Positions 45,068-54,283 of a DNA stretch of 64,000 nucleotides are shown here, in pieces; position 1 is the first letter of the stretch; each line of letters begins with the position of its first letter. Source of the DNA: Amphimedon queenslandica (lineage: Eukaryota; Porifera; Demospongiae; Haplosclerida; Niphatidae); contig NW_003546358.1 in NCBI RefSeq assembly GCF_000090795.2, positions 102,739 to 166,738 of the forward strand, read 5' to 3'. The position numbers and the translations under genes were made by a program. The notes beneath the pieces were generated by a model, which ran no database searches, had not been told where the DNA came from, and saw nothing but the letters and a program-made list of their open reading frames with translations.

Positions 45068-47432
45068 TTGCAGCCGCCATGTTGGATGGCAATGGCCTGT
45101 AGTAAAGATAGCAGATATGAGACAAAGATATCTCTTTTATATGATTCTGGACCAAATGTGGTGGATCCCTACATGATTCCTAAGGAACAATGGATAGATG
45201 AGTGGCCCTCATTGGAATTCCCTCTAATATATACCTACCTCATAGACTTTCCTGGCCTTTTTACTAAGGAGATGCTTAAGGCATATAAAAGTCTTAAAGC
45301 TTATATAATTATTACCGGTCCAAAATTTCGTGTTTTCTCCAGAATGTCCTTAGAAGCTAATATTCGTGTATACAGATATTCGTGGATGGCAGTTAGCATA
45401 CTTCTTTTCACTTGGATCTACTGGACTAGCTTCCAACACATGGCTTATAGTCGAATACGGAGTAATAGACAAAGGCTTTGGCTCCTCCACTGGCTTGGAA
45501 ATGGTAGTTAGAGCTCTGCACGGCCCGTTAATTAGTTTTTATGTGTGGGTGGATAGGGATTAAAATTTCGGGAATAAAAATTAACCACGAAATTAACGAA
45601 AATTATTACCCCACGAAATTTACCAACCGTACGGTATATAAGGTTTGAATAAACCAGTAGTTTCATTTAAACTTATTATTTGATTATAGTGGTTGGGTTC
45701 ATACAGTTTGGCTATTCCCTATTTCTGGCACAAATAATTGTACATTGAAAAAGGTGAGGCCATCACAAAGGACGAATGACAAGCCTCATGAGGCTTGGGT
45801 TGGCCTAAAGAAGGATGCTGGAGACATTATTACTGCCCACTGTTCCTGCATGGCAGGGTTAGTAACTTAGTATACTACGTGCATAAATATTTTAATTTAT
45901 AATTTACTTATAGCCTCGGCGAAACTTGTTCCCATGTAGCTGCCCTTCTGTTTAAGGTAGAGGCATTTCATAGATTAGAACTTGGTAAGGCAAGTTGTAC
46001 ATCTCTACCTTGTGTATGGAACCAGGCATTCACTAAACAAGTAAGTTAAATGCTATTAGTGATGCTTCATTATTATTTCACTAATATTTTAGACAAAACC
46101 ATCACGAGCACACAATATCCCTTTCATTAAGCCAAAGCATGGTAAATCAGAAGCTACTTTGGCAGAAGAGAGACGGATTGTAAATAGAAGATCGTTTGAA
46201 TCAGAGATCCCAAAGGTTGGGAAGAATTTACTTGATGCATTGCACACATGTATGGCAAACTCTGCTGTTTTCTCTGTCGTGAATGGTTATGTGGAGGACA
46301 CTGCTATCAATGGCTTTATTACCGATGAGCATGATGTTAATCTGCCAAAACAGCTCTTTGATTTATACCAGCATTGCCACAGTGAATTACCTGAATCCAG
46401 ATTGTTAGTTGATACTACTTTCAGCAAGCTAAAAGTGACCCAATTGGAATGCGATTTCCTTGAAAAGTCAACCAGAAATTAGTCCGCCAGCTACATATGG
46501 CATGACTATTGAAGAGGCCTCATCACCTCGTCTCATTTTCACTCAGTACTCCTTCATACGGGCAGGACATATCCTGTATCAATTGTTAATGCCCTGATGC
46601 AGTATACTCAACCGAATCCTAACATACCATCATTGAAATGGGGTAGATTGCATGAAGATTTGGCTCGTAAGGAGTACATTACGTACATGAAATCAAACAT
46701 GCATGTTAATTTTGCAGTTCAGTCTTCAGGCCTTGTGATGTATCCCTCGTATCCATTTGTTGGAGCCAGTCCAGATGGATTAACTCAATGTCAATGCTGT
46801 GGCAAAGGATTGCTAGAGATAAAATGCCCGTTTAAGTACAAGGATATATCACCCATTTCTGTTGAAGCATTGAATGACAGGAATTGTTTCTTGGAGAGAG
46901 ACACAACTGGTACAATTCACTTATCGTCATCACATGCTTACTATCATCAAGTTCAAGGTCAAATGATGGTTAAACAACTACCTTTTTGTGACTTTGTATG
47001 TGGGACAAGTAAAGTATTACCCTTCTTAAAAGTTTTTTCCTAAAGTATGTCCTACCGGAAGTGTTGACTCATCAACATGACCCTAATTTAGCTGTTTCCT
47101 CTACTTCGACTTGTGGTGGTAGCACAGATTCAACTACTGCTGCTGCTAATACAGATACTAATCCATCTGCTATTGATAACACAACAACCATTGATACTAA
47201 TCCATCTACTGCTACAACTCTAGCTAACTCAGATACTTCATCTGTGAATGCCGATTCAACTAATACCAGCTCCAACAAGTTGTACTGTATATGTCAGAAA
47301 GAATCTAGTGGACGAATGATAGGATGTGACAATCCTTCATGTGACATTGAATGGTTTCATTATGCTTGTATCAGAATCAAAAGAGCCCCAAAGGGTAAAT
47401 GGTTTTGTCCTAACTGTATTATATCTATGTGA
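45068..47432 (+). pseudogene. SWIM zinc finger - YqaJ-like nuclease - PHD finger protein of a DNA transposon
   Basis: Readable parts in order: 45068-45310 (N-terminus, EWPSLEFPLIYTYLIDFPG); a MITE at 45313-45636; exon about 45691-45857 and exon 45914-46040, which join to give a SWIM finger (CSCMAG, then GETCSHVAALLF); from 46093 a helical region; and from about 46597 the YqaJ-type nuclease core (KWGRLHEDLARKEY, FVGASPDGL, LLEIKCPFKYK, YYHQVQGQMMV) with the GASPDG and EIKCP catalytic-type motifs. A Ser/Thr-rich linker leads to a PHD finger ([35 protein letters not shown]) ending at 47432. The copy is dead: in-frame TAG at 46480 and TGA at 46510, a frameshift between about 47010 and 47043, and the MITE. 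Tail to tail with the transposase at 47600. I recall this pairing from ISL2EU-type transposons. Confidence 0.8.
45313..45636. mobile_element. MITE inserted in the SWIM-YqaJ gene
   Basis: TTACCGG...AAAATTTCGTG at the left pairs loosely with CCACGAAATTTACC...TACGGTA at the right. The coding sequence for the SWIM-YqaJ protein is lost between these points and resumes at about 45691 after a splice acceptor. The right end shares the TACGGTA terminus and the ACGAAATT motifs of other MITEs in the window. Confidence 0.5.
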
Positions 47433-47599
47433 CTCTTTCTAAATATCAATCTCTCTCAGTACACTAAACTTAACCATGCATTCACTTGTACATGTAAATT
47501 GTGGACAATAAATTATTTTTTAACAACAAATGGTGAAAGATTTGTTAATGTAGTTGTAACTATTAATATCCTATTTATGAAACAGTTCTTCTTTTCATT

Positions 47600-50431
47600 A
47601 TCAGATCATGATAGTTTAATCATATTAATAGGGAGTGTTTGTTGTAAAATTTTATATTTTTTATGTAAGTGACAAATCACACGTTCGACATGAATACAAA
47701 CTTGAGCCAAACGTCTTGTTATTTCTACTTCCCTAGCAGATAATTGTTCCTTGCCTTTAGTGAAAGCTGGAATGAGTAATTGAGCCCCACACACTGCAAG
47801 ATCATCACCAATATTGAATCCACGATCTGCCATTATGTCATCACCAAATTCTACCTTTTGTAAAAGCCAGATTGCTGGGTGATGACCTTATCAGAGACAC
47901 GTCCTCCCCATGCTTCAGAAATGAAACAAATGGAGCCAGTAGGTGCCACAGTGTTATGCCTCTGGTACTGACTATATGTCTGGGCTCGAGCAAGGAAGTA
48001 TGTTGGGCATTGAATGAAGATCTCAAAACAATCAATGATACGCCTTGTTGCCCTTGCCCACGCCGTAGGCGTATAGGCGATGGTACTGCGATTGTCCTGT
48101 CAGTGTGTGTGTGTGTTCGCAAGATGGCGTCTTCTCTGTTTTCAAATCCTTGCTGCTCTTTGCTCAGGTCCTGAGGAGTCCCACTGTCAACCAAAACACT
48201 TGTTAAAAGTTGTTTTTCGTCAGTTTTCTTCTTTATCTGTCTTCTCAGAGGCAGCATGAGTCAGCAATGATGATAAATGTAGTCTGATTTATAAGCAGCT
48301 CTCACATGACAAAGGTAATGATGCAATAGAACACATCAAACGATAGATTGAAATTTTTTATTGATTTTAAATGTAGGAAATTTGTCTTAAATTCTTCATT
48401 CCTGAGATATGGTAGCTCAAACATTGCTTACCGCAACAGTTTACACGAGGTCCTGTTCTCCTGGAAGATCTGTCAGAGTCTTTTAAACTGTAGATTCTTA
48501 CTATCAAGTTTGTATACAACAAGTGGAGCCTAATTATTGTGTCATAAACTGTGTGTAAGTGTAGAAAACTGAAGCTTTTTTTACCAGCAACTGTCCATTA
48601 TGTAACTATGAAGTAGGCAGTGCTTAATTTGAGCCACACCTTTTATTCCAGCCACACCTTCAATTGCTGCAGCAAACAATACAAGGCTGAGCAAGCTAAT
48701 GTGTACAGTAACAGTAAGTCAGCAGCATTCTCTGAAGAACAAATTAATGTTTCATTTGTGTTTTTGTAGTATCCCAGAAATCATGTGACTGTAGAACCCT
48801 GAATTTTAATTAAATGTAATGTGTTATAATGTATGCATAGATTTAATTATTGGTTGTATGTCTTGTCTGTAGTAGATCCCTTCTTAATAATTTGTATTAA
48901 TGTGAAACTATTTCATAATTTGTGTCTTAGTATATAAATGTTTGATTCTGTTGTTGTTGGTTGATCTTTTGATTGTTAATAATCATATCTACAACAGTAA
49001 GTTATACTACACTGATTATGGCAAGGGCATGTGGTATAGTGCACTCGTGTTAATGTAATGCTTTCGAAAGGTGCTTGGCATATTATGAACCAATGCTTCT
49101 TTATCTGGCCATGCTACAAGGCATTTAAGTTCAACACTCATTACGTCAATCCACCTTCTAAATATCAATCCAATATATTTTTCATCAACATCCATTCTGT
49201 ATGCTAAGTGTTTGTGGGGGACACCAAGACAGAGCTTAACAAGTGTTACGAAAAACTCATCAATTAGCTCTATAGTTTTGATACTGTTGTCTTAAAGCAT
49301 TGTTCAAGTTGTAAGAATAGGGTCAAAATTATCTGGTATGTAACAAGGCTTGTGTAGAAACAAGTTTTGCTGTCACTGTCTTTTATACAAGATGCACCAA
49401 ATGACTGATGTTTCAATTTTGATTGCAAAATTTCGTTATTCCTTCTCAGAGATACAATTGCTCGATGTGACCCAAAGTTGTGCGATTGACATTGTGACAG
49501 TATAACCTTCAAAAGAGCATTTTCATTTTCAAGTTTATGTACCCTGTCTTTTAATGACCTGTTCTCTGACTCACAACTACATGTATCTAGTTTTTGCTAC
49601 AGTAACGTATTCTCGATTTCATACTCAACAAGTGCTATCTCTTTAAATTCTAACTCTAAGTTTATATCACTGACTCGAAAACCTTCCTTGTCATATGCCA
49701 ATTCATCATCACCTGTTGGTCCTTCATCATCACATCTTGGTTCCCCATCATCCCTTGGTTCTTCTTCATACGTCAGTTCTCGATTTTCATACTCTGATTT
49801 CTCCAGTTCTTTATTATACTCTAGTTCCTCCGGTTCTTTGTCTTCATACCAGTTTGATTCCTCCAGTTCTTCTTCATACTCTAGTTCCTCTGTTTCTTGG
49901 TGCTCATATTCTGATTCCTCCGATTCTTCTTCAAGCCCTAATTCCTCCAGTTCTTGGTCTTCATACTCTGATTCCTTCGGTTCTTCTTGTTTGTTTGTTG
50001 GATCTTGATCTTCATATTCTGGTCTTCTCCTTTGTCATCTGTTTGTTCGTTGTCATTGTACACAGGTTCTTCATCAAACATTGGTTCTTCTTCATCTGTA
50101 GGTTCCTTGTCTTCATATGCTGGTGCTTCATCTTCAACCCCCTGTTGCAACTGTTCACTTTCCAACAATGTACTCTCTTCAGTTACTTCCTCGTCTTGTC
50201 CATTCCGTAAACTGTAATGACAAAATTTATAAATACACATGTAAATCAAAACCCCTTTTTACATACCTGTCCCTTTTGTAATGTTTAGCATTAGCATTTA
50301 AACTCTTGTTCCTGGATCTCAAAGTCCTCCTTCTAAATCGATCGAAATTCTCTTTGCTTGTACCTCTGCCACCATCACGACACACAAATACACTGGGAAC
50401 ATAGTTTGGATGTAGTGGATTCTTCGATTGC
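47600..50431 (-). pseudogene. THAP / DDE_Tnp_4-type transposase, broken
   Basis: Reading down the minus strand: 50431-50268 encodes the end of a THAP-type finger (NPLHPNYVPSVF) after a splice acceptor. From 50215 to about 49690 lies a long acidic repeat region (EEPE/YEDE-like units). A short coiled coil follows at about 49560-49450. Next is the pre-catalytic block (KTCFYTSLVTYQIILTLF, LGVPHKHLAYRMDVDE, FRRWIDVMSVELKCLVAWPD) to about 49030. After about 1 kb of foreign sequence, the catalytic region resumes ([42 protein letters not shown]; then ADRGFNIGDDLAVCGAQLLIP and HVERVICHLHKKYKILQQTLPI) to 47606. Acidic residues in IIDCFE and MADRGF are candidates for DDE positions. Several frameshifts, at least two stops and the insertion make it non-functional. 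It is the partner of the SWIM-YqaJ-PHD gene. Confidence 0.75.
48060..49000. other. About 0.95 kb of sequence interrupting the DDE transposase
   Basis: Transposase homology stops at about 49030 and restarts at about 48050. The left part (48055-48130: CCTTGCCCACGCCGTAGGCG, then a GT-repeat and CGCAAGA) resembles the repeat at 63734-63860. The rest is AT-rich and shows no coding signal. It may be a separate repeat insertion, an intron or both. Confidence 0.4.
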
Positions 50432-50499
50432 TATTTAACGAATGTCTTGATTAAGGTGTTCAGTAATAATTGGCTTTCGAATTTTTTGTAGAGGTTGGT

Positions 50500-51259
50500 G
50501 AGATACTTTCCTTACGTAATTTTCTTCTTAAAGCTTCAAATACTCTGGATCAAACAATAGATAGCTCTGGAAGTAAGTATTTACAAGCAAAATTTTGTTA
50601 TCTTGAGTAGTGACTAGTACAAGCAGGTAAAGAACTGATGTGTTCTGTAACTAAAGTACATATCTCATCACTAACTTTTTTGTGGTTTTTATGTTTGCCA
50701 TGCTCATCAAATGGTAGTCCAGATATCATCTCTCTACGAAATACTTGTGAACACTTAGAAGTAAAACCATGGATGTTGCAGAATGCTTTCTGACATACCT
50801 TAACATTGACTCTGTCCTCATTAGAAATGTTTACTTAAATGAAAATGCCCTATCTTTTGCTGGCAAGCATCCTCGTTGTTTCCATTCACAGTAGTAGACA
50901 CAGTAGATTTACGCTTGTGGACTCTAGTTTTTGTTTTATATCAATCAAGCAAACCAGTGAGTTAAATGTTCTGTTGTTTATATTACAACGGCTAAAAGTC
51001 ATTTTAACTTCTGCAAATGTTCTGCAGATAATAATTGCAAACAATTCTTCTTGCATTATGTAGTAATCTTGGGAGGGGCCTTACTCCTTAGGCCACGTTT
51101 TTTAATCTGTTTTGATTTCCAGTTGTCTGTGTTGCAAGTCCTCTTATATATTGTTATAATACATTTATTAGTGATATACACATTCAGATTAGGTAGCCCT
51201 GCAGCCTTAGCCTCAGATCCAACACTCTTGATTATTTTTTGCCATTTTGTTAGCCACAT
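50500..51259 (-). pseudogene. Degenerate open frame of a multi-copy invertebrate protein family
   Basis: From about 51259 a basic stretch with KKRGLRSKAPPKIT is followed, after frame breaks, by EDRVNVKVCQKAFCNIHGFT, RREMISGLPFDEHGKHKNH and KVSDEICTLVTEHISS at about 50820-50630. The VCQKAF...IHG and DEHGKHKN signatures recall a repeated family of transposon-associated proteins in invertebrates whose name I cannot fix. Frames change more than once and there is no intact copy. It abuts the THAP exon of the transposase, but whether the two belong together is unclear. Confidence 0.4.
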
Positions 51260-51539
51260 CCAAGTTAATCAACTATTAATATAATCATTAATGCATTTTA
51301 GAAGGAGTTCTGAAGGTATGGCTCAGTGTTTTGTGCTAAATAGATATAAAGACAGCTTGGATAAGCTTGATTTTACAGAAGCTGCAAATTAGATGTTTAT
51401 AGATTATTTTGAAACAATAAAACAAATTGGCCAAAAAACATTTTAGTGACTTTTACTGGAGGTCTTATATTACTACTATATGATAGACTGACAGTTAGCT
51501 TAGCAGTTCATGTGAGAGATAGCATTGTCCTCTAGCTGT

Positions 51540-52450
51540 TCAACAAGCTCTTCTGCTTGCTGTTCTGTTTGCTCCTCTCAGTCTTTTGTGAATGAAATCA
51601 AGACAGTTGGTGGTATGACTCTTGCTAGAAAGGAGAAACAGAGCAAAGCCTGGATCTAATTTGGTCTGAGAGTTGATGAGAACCATCATATTCACATGTT
51701 CTGGTGTGAGTCTAAATCTAAGATCATTTACATTATAACCCACTTGAGAAAAAGCCTTTTAGACGGTACACTTGTCGCAGCAACACATAGGTACTTTTTG
51801 CTAAGGTACTCAAAATGGGTAAGTCCTGACTTTTTCACCAATTAAATGGATCAGCGTCCAGGCTTACATGAGTTAAAAATAATTTTGTAGCAATAAATTT
51901 CACTCTGCAAACGTTCCATGGCTGAAGTAGATCAAATAGGAGGCTGAGCTAAGGAGTTCATAACAATAGCACTCAAACCTTTAACTTTTTAGGTGGATTT
52001 GGGTTCGCAGTAGCAGCAACAGTTGTAAATGGCTGTGAATCTGAAGCTATTAATAATGTCTCTGAAGAATTATATTACTGTCCAAAAGGTACTGTTGTCT
52101 AAACCTTGGATCCAAATAGCTACTCTTTTGCATCAGTAACGTGTCTGCAATCAATTATCTACCTTCTAAGTCATTATGAATTGTTCTCTTCATTCCTTTT
52201 GCTATTGCATTATCTGATGCCATTTCTAACAAAATGACAAAAGTAATGTGATTAAGCAGAGGTGCAACAGCTGATATAGTTACACAGGGTTCACCAGACA
52301 AAGTTTCAGTGAAGGTAGAGAGTGGCTCAAGGACAGAGGCAATTGCTTTTAGACAAGTTCATCATTAGATGTAGCATTTAGTTGCCTTCACCGAGAAGTA
52401 ATTCCAAACCATGCTGTTAGTGTTTGGATTCTTGATAAGATGAGTATATT
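51540..52450 (-). pseudogene. Internally deleted hAT transposase (BED finger start and C-terminal dimerisation end)
   Basis: The minus strand has a BED-finger-like start at about 52440 (SMVWNYFSVKATKCYI). At 51790-51650 it has the hAT C-terminal signature YLCVAATSVPSKRLF, then in a shifted frame GYNVNDLRFRLTPEHVNMMV. Only about 0.9 kb separates the two ends of a protein that normally needs about 2 kb, so most of the catalytic core is gone. There is a frameshift between SVPSKRLF and GYNVND. Confidence 0.6.
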
Positions 52451-52566
52451 AGTAGAGGCACTGTCTCCTTAGGTAGAGGACAAACAGAAGTCTCTTTGTG
52501 CTTCTATGTCTAATTCCAGCTCTCTCTATTTCTTTGAAGTCAATGGCCACCATTATGCACACTTGT

Positions 52567-53217
52567 TATAGTCGGTTTCAGTTGAGAAGAAACGGAAGTA
52601 AATCAATATTTTTGTCATTAAAACGTCACGTGTAGCCCCGCCCGAACATGGCTGCAATCTGCAAGCTCTGTCATTCTTCGAGCGTTTCTTCTCTTTTAAC
52701 TTACTTTACTATCTATTGTACCTCTACAGTGGTTGCTGCCACCTCCATCTATTCTTTTCTTGTTTTTGGTGCCTGTTTTTAGCTAGTATAGAGCTCGGAA
52801 TACGGGTGAATCAACGAGTGTACTGGCAATGAAGAACAACTAAGATTGAGAAGGCTGTGGAGTGATATAGCAAGAGTTATCCTCAAGAGAAAGCTCCTAG
52901 TTGAATATCAGTAGGTGTAGAGAGCTTGATATGTTTTGTTTTATTTTTAAAATAAAAAAACATTATTTTTTGACTAAATGTAATGAGATGCAAATTATAT
53001 TCATCGGAGTGACGCAAACGATTCGTCATGGCGGCTCCTTTCATCTCAAGCGGAAGAACCCGTTTAGAATCTTCTAGAGTACCTAGAAACTCAAAAATTG
53101 GTAAGGATTTTCGGAAGAACCCGTTATGCAGCTATACCAAATTTCAATTTGCTAGCATTAGTGACAAAAAAGTTATAAGGGGTGGTGGTGGTTTCTTCTC
53201 AACTGAAACCGACTATA
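52567..53217. mobile_element. Complete 651-bp TATAGTCGG-ended MITE
   Basis: TATAGTCGGTTTCAGTTGAG at the left and CTCAACTGAAACCGACTATA at the right are exact 20-bp inverted repeats. The open frame at 53028-53222 runs through the right end and is not a gene. Relatives lie at 36948 (interrupted) and 58741 (partial, opposite orientation). This copy defines the length of the family. Confidence 0.9.
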
Positions 53218-53955
53218 CTTGATTGCTCATGTGCAGAATGAAGAGCAATATTGTAGCGTTAATCAAAAGAGACAATACATTGCTGAGGCAATAATCTCAA
53301 AAACTGTAGTATTGTCCAACCCTAGGTAACACATCTATCCTCTTTCAACATCTGTGTGATCATCATGCTGATATATTTGCTTCTGATTCAACTGAATGCC
53401 ACAGTGGAACTCTTGAGCGTACAAAGACACAACTAATGCTTGAGAGCTTAAAAGTAAGGGCAACTAAGTACCCTTGAGGTAGTCCACAAGCCAAAGAACT
53501 TGTGCCATAACTTACTTCATAGCCATAGATGCTGTGCCATTATATACAGGGAATTCAATTCAATATTATGAATTCAATATTATGTAACACATAATATTGA
53601 ATTCTCGACCCGAGTTATGACATTTCTTGTAGAAAGGTATTTTCATCTCAAGAGATTCCTGCTTTCTACCTACAGGTAAGTCAAGCTGCTCAAGCAAATG
53701 AAATACTATATGCTTGTGTACAAGTCGTTCATGTGAACCATGTATTACTCTTGCTGTCCACTATATTGATGGGGAATGGAGTCTGGAATCAAAGCATCTT
53801 GATACTGTTGCCTTGTTTGCTGATCACACTGGTGACAATATTGCTGACTGTGTCACTGATATTTTGACTAACTGGGAACTTGACATCAAAAATGCTGTTG
53901 CAGCAACTACTGACAGTGGTGCAAATGTCATTGCAGCCTTTCGTACACTTGATTT

Positions 53956-53963
53956 ATCAAGAA
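53956..53963 (+). repeat. Left 8-bp target-site duplication of the inner hAT
   Basis: ATCAAGAA immediately before the CAGTGGCGGAGCTG terminus; it is repeated exactly at 58160-58167. Eight bases is the hallmark length for hAT insertions. Confidence 0.95.
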
Positions 53964-54283
53964 CAGTGGCGGAGCTGAACCCGGGCCCACACGGGCCTGG
54001 GCCCGGGCATCACCTGAAGTCAATAATGATATTCATTCATTTTTGTAATAATCATATTCATTGCAGTTTTAATTAAATTCATAAAAAATTTTTATATGCA
54101 CGTGCCAACTGTTGTAATTGAGTGAAACTTGAGAGTCTTCATCTGTTAACCATGACTATACAGCTGTCCCTTTTCAAATATATGAGTGCCAGAAATTCTA
54201 GGAATGACAGTGACAGTGGTAATAAATAGTATACTCATATTGAAATAAATGGTACATAATTAATTATAGGTGAGATCAGTCAG

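Noticed and set aside
49688-50217. Long Ser-rich frames on the + strand
   Set aside because: Complement of the acidic repeat region of the minus-strand transposase; no start context or domain supports them.
53028-53222. 64-codon frame starting MAAPF
   Set aside because: It runs into the terminal inverted repeat of a MITE and recurs, in altered form, in another copy at 58931-58728, so it is part of the element body with no sign of a conserved function.
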